64,000 bases of DNA from Neptuniibacter sp048548695. GTDB lineage: Bacteria; Pseudomonadota; Gammaproteobacteria; Pseudomonadales; Balneatricaceae. Under the pieces are notes generated by a model. It did not search any database. It had not been told where the DNA came from and saw nothing but the letters and a program-made list of their open reading frames with translations. Every line of letters starts with the position of its first letter. Position 1 is the first letter of the stretch. The stretch lies in NCBI RefSeq assembly GCF_048548695.1, contig NZ_JBLYIF010000006.1, one strand, 5' to 3'. The translations under genes were made by a program, and so were the position numbers. Below are positions 9,741 to 17,629 of the stretch, piece after piece.

Positions 9741-10595
9741 TTGATGGGCTTAATGAGAATTCAAGATATTACAATTGCTCTGAGCGATGCAACAAGCTCT
9801 AAGATTTTAGATATGTTGGACCGTAATGGAATCTGTCTAATAAGAAAATATATTGGATCTGACGATTTGCTTAAATTGGACAGTGATTTTCAGTCTATTT
9901 TTAATTATGAATCAGGAACGGTTAATATAAGCAATCATCCTAGAAATTTAGATGGTATGGTTGCTCGATTAAAATTAGATACCAGCAAGGACAAGGTGCT
10001 TGGTGTTTATCAGGTTTTCAAAAGCCAGTTGATGGAAAATGTATCTAAAGAGTATTTTGGTGGAAATGGAATAAACTTAAATGAGGATGTTTTCTTTACC
10101 AAAGAATTTGAGAGCTCTGATGATATATTACCATGGCACTTTGATAGACAGCAGTCATTAAAGTTTTATATGAATTTGGTTGATGTGGATGAGAGTAATG
10201 AGGCTTTCGAATATGATGTTGGCTCACATAGAGAAGAGCTCTTTAGAGCAAATTGTTATATATTAAAAGGTTTGCCTCTAGGTGATATACCTAATGATAT
10301 CCCTTTTGTAGAGGTCAGGTGCCCATTGAGAATTGCTGCCGATGCTGGTGATTTGGTGATATTTGATCCTGATGGTTTTCATAAGGCTGGAACGATACAG
10401 CCTGGTAAGTGCCGCAAAGTGATTAGGGGGTACACTCACCCAAAACCAAATCACACATATAAAGCGAAGCCGCTAGATTGCTATTGGTGGGTTCAGAGTT
10501 GTTTTAATATTTCAAAGTTGTCGTCAAATAAAGCAGGAAGAATATTGCCTGAAAAAAGATTGACGTCTTCAGTTTTAACTCGATTGTATAAATAA
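9741..10595 (+). CDS. PhyH-family Fe(II)/2-oxoglutarate dioxygenase
   Basis: About 284 aa, with the PhyH-type double-stranded beta-helix pattern. The iron ligands are visible as WHFD (H133, D135, counted from the TTG at 9741) and FHKAG (H214), and one of two arginines at 225-229 would bind 2-oxoglutarate. Such enzymes hydroxylate or otherwise oxidise small molecules, and several occur in polysaccharide loci. The substrate cannot be read from sequence. Its place directly before the synthase suggests modification of a sugar or sugar acid. Starts are possible at the TTG 9741 or the ATGs at 9744 and 9753; ribosome sites are weak. Confidence 0.8.
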   Translation: MMGLMRIQDITIALSDATSSKILDMLDRNGICLIRKYIGSDDLLKLDSDFQSIFNYESGTVNISNHPRNLDGMVARLKLDTSKDKVLGVYQVFKSQLMENVSKEYFGGNGINLNEDVFFTKEFESSDDILPWHFDRQQSLKFYMNLVDVDESNEAFEYDVGSHREELFRANCYILKGLPLGDIPNDIPFVEVRCPLRIAADAGDLVIFDPDGFHKAGTIQPGKCRKVIRGYTHPKPNHTYKAKPLDCYWWVQSCFNISKLSSNKAGRILPEKRLTSSVLTRLYK

Positions 10596-10618
10596 TTTTA
10601 TTGTTTTCAGGGAACTCT

Positions 10619-12433
10619 ATGCAGGAAATTAAAATAATTGCTGAGATTGGGATTAATCATAATGGCGAGTATGAGTGTGCTTATGATTTAATAAAAGCAT
10701 CATCAGATGCAGGAGTGTGGGGGGTTAAATTCCAATATAGAAATCTCAGTAACGCTTATGTGGAAGGGGCTTCAGAGATCGGTGATGAAATGATTTTTGA
10801 AGAAATTAAAAGAAATTATCTGTCCCCTAGTGTAATTATTAAGCTCACAGAAGCTGCCCACAAGCTTGGGCTGAAGGTTGGTATAAGTTTTTTTGATGTG
10901 ACTGATTTGGTTGATTTTAATGGTCAAATGGCTGATTTTGATTTTTTTAAGGTCCCATCTGCAGAATTATGTAATGTGGAATTAGTTAATACGCTACTTT
11001 CTTATGATTCACATGTTTATGTGTCATTAGGCTGTCATGACGAAATTCAGATAGATAAGGCTTTTGCGGGATACAAGTATGACAATTGGACCGCAATGCA
11101 CTGTGTTTCTAATTATCCCGTATCTTTATCAAATGCTAAGCTAGGCTATTTGAAACATATGGCTAACAAATGGGATAAAGATTTTGGGTATTCAAGTCAT
11201 GATGAAAATTGGGAACTATGCCTGATAGCCATGAGTTTAGGTGCTAGTGTTATAGAGAGACATATTACTTTAGATAAGAATGCTAGTGGATTAGATCATA
11301 CAACGAGTTCCACGCCAGAAGAGTTTGAGAAATTAGTTTCAATCGCTAAATATTATCCATTTATTATCAGTGGTAATGCAGACAGGGTGCCAAATCAAGG
11401 TGAGTTCCTTAATCTCCAAAATTTGGGCAGGTCGTATTATGCAAAAGAAGAAATTTCTGCTGGGGAGCCTATTACCTTGGAGCGTCTGGAGTTCAGATCG
11501 CCACGTGTAGGTCTTAGCCAACAGGAAGTAAATGAAGTGATCGGTGCTGAATCGAAGAAGACTTTAAAAATTGGTGATGTGATAAATAAATCCGTTTTCA
11601 AAGGTGATGTTGTTGTAAGTGATAAAGCACTAGATTATGCAAAGCGTAATAAGGTTGCTTTGCCGGTACGGCTACATGATATAGAGTCAATTTCAGGTCG
11701 TTTTCCTACGGGTGCATATGAGTTTCATCTGTCGTTTGGTGAAGTGCTCTCGGATTTAAGATCAAAAAAATACGATAAAAATAATATATATAGTATTCAT
11801 CTTCCTGATTATATTAGTCCAACAGAGTTGATCGATCCTTTTTCGAATGATAGCTCGATTCGTGAGAGGAGTAATGAGTTGATTGATAGGACGGTCGATT
11901 TTGCTTCACACCTTCAGGAGATAACTGGTAACAACGTACCTGTTGTTGGTAGTTTCAGTTTGGTAGGTGGTGATAAGGATCGATTCTATGAGAATTATAC
12001 TCAATTATTTGCTAAAATTCGCAACCTTGAGGTCGATGTGTTGCCTCAATGGCTTCCGCCTATTGCGTGGTATTTTGGGGGCTCTGTGGATTTGCATGTT
12101 TTCAATGCGCAGTATGATATAGATAAAATTTTAGAATACAAACTCCCTATATGTATGGATGTATGCCATTTATGTATGGGTAAAGAGGTTTTTGGGTTTG
12201 ATCCAGTTGAGGTAATAGAAAAGCTACAGCCGTTGATCAAGCATATACATATTGCAGATGCTCAAGGTATAGATGGAGAGGGCTTGAATTTTGGGGATGG
12301 CGATCCTGATAATCTGGTTGCAATAAAATCGGTTTTAGACTTTGAATGTATGAAGGTTATTGAGGTCTGGCAAGGGCATCTGGATAATGGCGCAGGGTTT
12401 GCTGAAGCCTTGAATAGATTGGTAGATTTATGA
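10619..12433 (+). CDS. NeuB-like sugar acid synthase fused to a TIM-barrel isomerase-like domain
   Basis: A 604-aa protein. Residues about 1-260 form a NeuB/SpsE-type PEP-condensing barrel (IAEIGINHNG, VKFQ, KVPSAEL, MHCVSNYP, ERHITLDKNASGLDH). Residues ~265-330 form a SAF/antifreeze-like domain (GRSYYAKEEISAGEPITLERL). Residues ~335-604 form a second barrel of the sugar-phosphate isomerase/AP-endonuclease-2 family (CMDVCHL, HIHIADAQG, EVWQGH). NeuB enzymes join PEP to an aldose to make nonulosonic acids; the extra barrel might prepare or epimerise the aldose. The start at 10619 is chosen over 10601 because AGGGA precedes it and the family N-terminus begins there. It overlaps the next gene by ATGA. 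Confidence 0.88.
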   Translation: MQEIKIIAEIGINHNGEYECAYDLIKASSDAGVWGVKFQYRNLSNAYVEGASEIGDEMIFEEIKRNYLSPSVIIKLTEAAHKLGLKVGISFFDVTDLVDFNGQMADFDFFKVPSAELCNVELVNTLLSYDSHVYVSLGCHDEIQIDKAFAGYKYDNWTAMHCVSNYPVSLSNAKLGYLKHMANKWDKDFGYSSHDENWELCLIAMSLGASVIERHITLDKNASGLDHTTSSTPEEFEKLVSIAKYYPFIISGNADRVPNQGEFLNLQNLGRSYYAKEEISAGEPITLERLEFRSPRVGLSQQEVNEVIGAESKKTLKIGDVINKSVFKGDVVVSDKALDYAKRNKVALPVRLHDIESISGRFPTGAYEFHLSFGEVLSDLRSKKYDKNNIYSIHLPDYISPTELIDPFSNDSSIRERSNELIDRTVDFASHLQEITGNNVPVVGSFSLVGGDKDRFYENYTQLFAKIRNLEVDVLPQWLPPIAWYFGGSVDLHVFNAQYDIDKILEYKLPICMDVCHLCMGKEVFGFDPVEVIEKLQPLIKHIHIADAQGIDGEGLNFGDGDPDNLVAIKSVLDFECMKVIEVWQGHLDNGAGFAEALNRLVDL

Positions 12434-13476
12434 AAGATAAAAAAAGAGCCCTTATTATTGGTGGTACAGGCCAGGATGGAGCACATATTGCGTACCATTT
12501 GTTAGAAATGGGGTGTGAAGTCTATTGCGGTTTTAGGAGGGGATCGGCAACAAATACATGGAGACTTCAGCATTTAGGTGTTTTACAGAAGGTTACCTTA
12601 ATTAATATTAATGTTGATGAGCCATTTAATTTAGTAGATATCTTTAAATCGGTTAAGCCTGATTTAATATTTCATTTGGCAGGTGAAAGTTTCGTTGCCG
12701 ACTCATTTGTTCACCCCGTATCAACCTTGCATGCCAATACTATAGGTACGTTGAATGTTCTTGAGGCGCTTCGTCATACAGTGCCGTCCGCAAAGTTGTT
12801 TTTTGCCTCTAGCTCTGAAGTTTTTGGAAAAACAGAATCCGGTCACTTATTAAAAGAAGAGGACCGATGTGAGCCAATGAACCCATATGGTATATCTAAA
12901 ATGACTGCGCAGTCTTTAGTAAAAATGTATCGTGATACTTATGGGATCTTTGGGGTTGTTGGAATTTTGTTTAACCACGAGGGCCCTTTACGAGGAAGAA
13001 ATTTTGTAACAAGGAAGATTGCATATAATATTGCGAGAATAAGATTAGAAAGTAGTGGTGATCCATTATTACTGGGGTCCCTGGACTCCTCCCGTGATTG
13101 GGGTGCTGCTTCTGATTATTCGCTTGCTATGATTAAAACACTTTTGTTAGAAAGCCCGGATGACTATGTATTTGCGACCGGGAAATTAACCTCAGTGAGA
13201 GAATTTTTGAAATACTGTGCAGAGTCTGCTGGTTTTCAGCCAGTTTTTGATGGGTCTGGATGTGAGGAAACATGTTACGATGGAATATCTGGTAGGCTAT
13301 TAGCAAAAGTATCTGAATCTTATTTTAGGCCGCATGATACTAGTGCGCGTGCTGGTTGTTCTAAGAAATTATCTGAAGCAACTGATTGGGCGGGATCAAG
13401 GTCGGTTCAAAAAATTGCAGAAGAAATGGTATTGGTTGATTTAAAAAGACGCAAACAGGGTTTGATAAATGTATAG
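12430..13476 (+). CDS. GDP-sugar 4,6-dehydratase-like SDR (Gmd/LegB type)
   Basis: A 348-aa extended short-chain dehydrogenase with the Gmd-type nucleotide motif GGTGQDG (11-17), a SSSE segment (127-130), the catalytic Y153-x3-K157 pair (YGISK) and the Gmd-family FNHEGP motif. Gmd converts GDP-mannose to the 4-keto-6-deoxy sugar; LegB does the same on GDP-GlcNAc in Campylobacter legionaminic acid synthesis. The match is to the family rather than to canonical Gmd, which is encoded separately at 18814. Its coupling to the synthase (ATGA overlap) argues that it makes the precursor of the acidic sugar. The substrate is unproven. Confidence 0.82.
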   Translation: MKDKKRALIIGGTGQDGAHIAYHLLEMGCEVYCGFRRGSATNTWRLQHLGVLQKVTLININVDEPFNLVDIFKSVKPDLIFHLAGESFVADSFVHPVSTLHANTIGTLNVLEALRHTVPSAKLFFASSSEVFGKTESGHLLKEEDRCEPMNPYGISKMTAQSLVKMYRDTYGIFGVVGILFNHEGPLRGRNFVTRKIAYNIARIRLESSGDPLLLGSLDSSRDWGAASDYSLAMIKTLLLESPDDYVFATGKLTSVREFLKYCAESAGFQPVFDGSGCEETCYDGISGRLLAKVSESYFRPHDTSARAGCSKKLSEATDWAGSRSVQKIAEEMVLVDLKRRKQGLINV

Positions 13477-14407
13477 CTCCTTAAAAGATCGATTGGAAGG
13501 TTGTGTTTATACGGTTTTTACTCCTTTTAATGAACAAGATGAAGTTGATTATGAGGCGTTAGAGAAATATTTAGTTCATCTGTATAGAACCGGCGCGCGT
13601 AAATTTTATGTAATGGCTTATAATTCGCGCTATTCTCAATTAACCAATGAAGAAATATTGGGGTTAAATGAGTTTTGTATTAGGCTATTGAAAACTTTAG
13701 ACCAAGATAACTTGGTTGTTGTTGCAGACCCTATACATTGTTCTACAAAAGTTTCTACTGAATTTTCGCTTCATGCCAAAGACTGTGGGGCTGATTTGAT
13801 TTCTCTTATTGTCAGAGAAAAATATTTCTCTGACGAGCAGATCATTGACCATTTTGCACAAGTGGGTTCCGCAAGTTCTTTTCCGATACTAGTTCATGAA
13901 ATGCCTTTTTTGTCTGGTTTCGATGGTACACAAATGCATTGGCCTGTTAGCTTGTTTAAAAAACTACCGATGGTCCCTGAGATTGTTGCATTGAAGGAAG
14001 ATGCAAAAGATTTTGATATTACATGTCAGGCGCTAGATTTAGAGCCTAGAATACGTGTAATAATCGCGGGGAAAAAATCCTCGTTAATTCAATATCAGGA
14101 GCATGGTGCTAAATCATATCTAAATGGAATATCGATGCTTGATGCAAAGATAGGTGAAAGATTTTGGCAAGCGTGGGTTGATAAAGACCAAGATACTTTG
14201 CAGTATATTATAGATGAATTTGAAGCACCTTTTTTTGATGTTTGTGTAGCTAAATATGGCTGGCATCGTACAAATAAAGCGTTGTTGCAGGCTGCAGGAT
14301 TTATGCATAGGAGAGATAGAATGCCTTTGATGCATCTCAATGATGAAGAGTACGAAGATGTTGAAAATCTTTACGCTGAAATCAAAAATAAAATAGCTGA
14401 GTTTTAA
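13469..14407 (+). CDS. Divergent DapA/NanA-superfamily protein
   Basis: A 312-aa TIM-barrel protein of the DHDPS/N-acetylneuraminate lyase superfamily. The Schiff-base lysine is present (K176 in VALKEDAK). The usual catalytic Tyr (YNVP) is replaced by VHEMP with His143, and the TTGE carbonyl-binding motif is absent (AYNSRYSQL in its place). It is therefore unlikely to be DapA or a standard sialate lyase. A lysine-dependent aldolase, dehydratase or isomerase step on a keto-sugar is the natural inference. It overlaps the previous gene by 8 bases and sits between the dehydratase and the CMP-transferase. Confidence 0.78.
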   Translation: MYSSLKDRLEGCVYTVFTPFNEQDEVDYEALEKYLVHLYRTGARKFYVMAYNSRYSQLTNEEILGLNEFCIRLLKTLDQDNLVVVADPIHCSTKVSTEFSLHAKDCGADLISLIVREKYFSDEQIIDHFAQVGSASSFPILVHEMPFLSGFDGTQMHWPVSLFKKLPMVPEIVALKEDAKDFDITCQALDLEPRIRVIIAGKKSSLIQYQEHGAKSYLNGISMLDAKIGERFWQAWVDKDQDTLQYIIDEFEAPFFDVCVAKYGWHRTNKALLQAAGFMHRRDRMPLMHLNDEEYEDVENLYAEIKNKIAEF

Positions 14408-14410
14408 ACG

Positions 14411-15112
14411 ATGGGATATGTTGCGTTTGTTCCTGCTCGTTCGGGATCTAAAAGGGTCCCGGATAAAAATATTCGTAAGCTCGCTGGTAAGCCTCTTCTT
14501 GTCCATACTTTAGAAGCTTTTTCAAATTGCGATAGAGTAAAAAAGGTTATCCTTTCGACCGATTCTTTAGATTATTGGGAATTGGCTAATAAATTTGTCT
14601 CTTCAGATAAGTTGGTTTTAGATTTAAGAACTAATGAGGAGGCCGGGGATAAAGTAAAAATATTTGATTATATTAAATCAAATGCAAAAAAAATATTTAA
14701 AGACTTTGAGTGTGACGTTTTTTTGATGGGGTTGCCGACAGTTCCTTTGCGGAATTTTAAACAGGTTAACGCGGCTATTGATCTTTTTGAGAACTCTTCA
14801 AAACCTGTTTTTTCAGCTGTTGAATACGGCTTTCCGGTTAGTTTTGCTTTTTCAGTGGATGCGGATAATCATTGGCATTCGTTATTCGAACATTCTCCTA
14901 TGCTTACCGGTAATACTAGGAGTCAAGACCAGGTAGCTGCTTATCATCCTAACGGGGCGATCTATGTTAGGCCAGTCTCTGACTTTAAAGAACAGCTGCA
15001 TTCGTTATATGAGGGTGCTGTCCCTTATGTTATGGACAGGATTAGTTCTGTAGATATAGATAATGAAGTTGATTTTTTAATTGCGGAATCATTGCACGGA
15101 AAGGTTGTTTGA
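14411..15112 (+). CDS. CMP-sugar acid synthetase (NeuA/LegF/PseF family)
   Basis: A 233-aa cytidylyltransferase with the N-terminal nucleotide-binding signature ARSGSKRVPDKNIRKLAGKP, the RSQDQ and YHPNGAIYV segments, and the C-terminal SVDIDNEVDF motif that carries the metal-binding Asp. These enzymes use CTP to activate nonulosonic acids. The paralogue type (sialic, legionaminic, pseudaminic or other) cannot be decided from sequence. It lies three bases after the DapA-like gene and just before a candidate transferase. It is the strongest sign that the product of the preceding genes is an activated acidic sugar. Confidence 0.86.
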   Translation: MGYVAFVPARSGSKRVPDKNIRKLAGKPLLVHTLEAFSNCDRVKKVILSTDSLDYWELANKFVSSDKLVLDLRTNEEAGDKVKIFDYIKSNAKKIFKDFECDVFLMGLPTVPLRNFKQVNAAIDLFENSSKPVFSAVEYGFPVSFAFSVDADNHWHSLFEHSPMLTGNTRSQDQVAAYHPNGAIYVRPVSDFKEQLHSLYEGAVPYVMDRISSVDIDNEVDFLIAESLHGKVV

Positions 15113-15119
15113 TTAATAA

Positions 15120-16520
15120 ATGAAAGGTGAATATGGGGCGGCAGTTCAGTCTATCCTGCAGGCTGAGTTAAAAGGCGATCTTTTATCGCAATATCCTGAA
15201 ATATGGCCTCTTGTGAGGTATCCTTTCAGTGAATATATTGCAGGACGCTTCCGGAGTTCTTCATCTAAAAAAAGGCGCGGTTTTTTTAAACGCGCTATTT
15301 TTCTTTTGTATTCGCTTTGCTCAAAAAATCCGATATTGGCTTGTCGTAAAAAATTTATATTTATATCTCATCCAAGAAAGAAAGTAATATCAGGAAATTG
15401 TATAGATATTTACACTCGGCCATTAATTGATTTAACTGGTATTGATGAAGATAGTGCATGCCTCGAAAAGATTGATGAGCATGGTGGACATTTAGGTTGT
15501 GGGAGAAATGTATATTATCTAGATTGTTTTTTGTTTGCGAGTTTGTTTTTATCTAAGATATTTATGTTGAACTCTAAAGAAAAACAATTAATTGGTTTTT
15601 TGTGTGATAACTTTAGTCATGAAGTTAAATCTTATGAGATAAAAAGGTTTTGTTGTAGTGTTATTAAAAAAAATAAAGCACAAAGTTTTTTGTGGGGTTT
15701 ATATTTTAAAATTTCACAGGCAAAAATCGTATTTGTTGTAAACGGTGCAGGAAATGAATCGGTAATCTTGGCTGCTAAACGTAATGGTATCACTACGATT
15801 GAATTGCAGCATGGTACTCCTGCGCAAGGTAAATTAAATTATGACTATCCCGAAGGGTTTTTGAAACAGTGTTTTTGTGATTATTTCTTCTCCTTTGGTA
15901 ATAAAGTGCTTTGTTCCGCTAACCTTCCTGTACAAAAACAACGTATTATCCCTATGGGTTTTCCTTTCTTGGAAATGAGGAGAAGTGAAGTCTGTTCTGC
16001 TGTAAAAGACAGAGTGCTTGTTATTTCACAACCAAACCTAAGAGATGTTTTAAAACAAATTTTGCCTAAATTGGCACTGGAATGTTCTAAGCCAATATAT
16101 ATAAAACTTCATCCTGGAGAAGTGGAATATAAATCTACTATCCAATCTTATTATAAGAATTATCCCTCTATTCATGTCGTAGATGACACTGACTTTGATT
16201 TATACGAATTATTTTCACTGTCTGAGGTTGTTTTGGGTTTTTTCTCAACTGCCTTGTATGAAGCCGTTGAGTTCTCTGCTCGTGTTGTTGTGTTGTCTAA
16301 TGAATTTATGAGCAAATCTGCTATAAATGTTGATATTGATAAAGCCATGGAACCTGCTATAAACGGTGGTTTTATGCATAAAGTTTCAAATATGTCTGAA
16401 TTAATTGATGAATTATCTCTAAGTGCCCCGCAAAATTTAGTGAATAGCCCGAGAATTTTTCTCCCCTTTGATTCAGATAGGTTCTTATCCGTAATTTGTG
16501 CGATCGAGGCGGATAGATGA
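15120..16520 (+). CDS. Putative GT-B glycosyltransferase, possible ulosonic acid transferase
   Basis: A 466-aa protein without a family I can name firmly. The C-terminal half looks like a GT-B fold of the CDP-glycerol/polysialyltransferase-like type: IELQHGTPAQGKLNYDYPEG (about residues 237-256), a KLHPGE motif like the HP motif of bacterial sialyltransferases, and SEVVLGFFSTALYEAVEF as a nucleotide-sugar loop. The N-terminal ~100 residues are basic. It starts seven bases after the CMP-synthetase gene and is coupled to the next glycosyltransferase by ATGA, so a role in transferring the CMP-activated sugar is the best inference. Confidence 0.65.
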   Translation: MKGEYGAAVQSILQAELKGDLLSQYPEIWPLVRYPFSEYIAGRFRSSSSKKRRGFFKRAIFLLYSLCSKNPILACRKKFIFISHPRKKVISGNCIDIYTRPLIDLTGIDEDSACLEKIDEHGGHLGCGRNVYYLDCFLFASLFLSKIFMLNSKEKQLIGFLCDNFSHEVKSYEIKRFCCSVIKKNKAQSFLWGLYFKISQAKIVFVVNGAGNESVILAAKRNGITTIELQHGTPAQGKLNYDYPEGFLKQCFCDYFFSFGNKVLCSANLPVQKQRIIPMGFPFLEMRRSEVCSAVKDRVLVISQPNLRDVLKQILPKLALECSKPIYIKLHPGEVEYKSTIQSYYKNYPSIHVVDDTDFDLYELFSLSEVVLGFFSTALYEAVEFSARVVVLSNEFMSKSAINVDIDKAMEPAINGGFMHKVSNMSELIDELSLSAPQNLVNSPRIFLPFDSDRFLSVICAIEADR

Positions 16521-17629
16521 AAAAGCTTTTTGCGATTTGTGAAAATATGGATGATAAATATGGAGGTCCTGCAGTATCGCTTGCTTCTTTAGTAAACCAT
16601 ATATCAAAAAAAATTCCAGTAGAGTTGGTTTCTGTCAAACTTAATTCAGATGAGAAAAATTCCACATTAAATTCTAATGTTATGTGGTCGACTTTTTCCT
16701 TGACTGGCCCTAGGTCACTTATGTTCTCGCTTGGTCTTTTTCTTTATTTGTATCGTAATGTTTCAAAAAACGATGTTATTTATTTGAATAATCTTTGGAA
16801 CTTGGTTTCATTGTCTTCTTATTTGATAGTTATTCTTAAGGATTGTGATTACGTTGTTGCGCCGCGAGGTAGTCTTTTTCCGTGGGCGCTCTCTCAGAGC
16901 AAAATAAAAAAGAAAATTGCTTGGTGGCTTTTTCAAAAATCTGCAATTGCTAAAGCAAATGTAATACATGTTACTTCGGATGAGGAAAGCAAGTGTGTTC
17001 AAGAGCTTGGCTTTTGTGTTACTCGAATTCTTATGTTGCCTCATGGTATAGATTTTCCGAGTAAACCTTCTCATCCGGTGTCTTCTGACCTACATTTTTT
17101 CGATGATAAAAAACGATATTTTATTTTCCTGTCTAGGCTTCATCAAAAAAAAGGTTTAGATATACTTCTTGATGTCTGGGTTGATATTTGTAAGCGTTTT
17201 CCTGATTGGGTGCTTCTTGTAGTGGGTCCGGATTATGGGGATTATGTTTCTAAAATTAATACTATTTCTTGTCCGCAAATACAATATCTCGGTTTTGTCA
17301 GAGGTTCTTCGCGTTTTGACCTCTTGCGTAGGTCGGAGTTTATGGTTTTGCCATCGTATACAGAGAACTTTGGGGTTGTAGTTGGTGAGTCTTTATCCTG
17401 CTCCACTCCAGTCTTAACTACTACTAATACCCCATGGGATGTTTTGAATAAGTTAAACTGTGGTGCCTGTGTTGGGCTTGATGACTTCCCGTCAAGCTTG
17501 GCCTCTTTCCTGCAAAAAACATCTTTAGAGCTTTCTGAAATGGGTGCTATAGGTGAAAAATTAATTCTTGACGAATACAGTTGGAATAAAAAATCCGATG
17601 ATTTTATTGAGCGATGCTGTCAATGTTAG
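16517..17629 (+). CDS. Family 4-like glycosyltransferase
   Basis: A 370-aa GT-B enzyme with the GT4 pattern: an N-terminal GGPAVSLASL acceptor-side loop, VAPRGSL and LPHGID, a FLSRLHQKKGLDILLD motif starting the nucleotide-sugar domain, and the catalytic-site segment PSYTENFGVVVGE near residue 283. Such enzymes build the repeat unit on undecaprenyl carrier at the cytoplasmic face. Donor and acceptor are unknown. The 3' end overlaps the next gene by 16 bases. Confidence 0.88.
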   Translation: MKKLFAICENMDDKYGGPAVSLASLVNHISKKIPVELVSVKLNSDEKNSTLNSNVMWSTFSLTGPRSLMFSLGLFLYLYRNVSKNDVIYLNNLWNLVSLSSYLIVILKDCDYVVAPRGSLFPWALSQSKIKKKIAWWLFQKSAIAKANVIHVTSDEESKCVQELGFCVTRILMLPHGIDFPSKPSHPVSSDLHFFDDKKRYFIFLSRLHQKKGLDILLDVWVDICKRFPDWVLLVVGPDYGDYVSKINTISCPQIQYLGFVRGSSRFDLLRRSEFMVLPSYTENFGVVVGESLSCSTPVLTTTNTPWDVLNKLNCGACVGLDDFPSSLASFLQKTSLELSEMGAIGEKLILDEYSWNKKSDDFIERCCQC

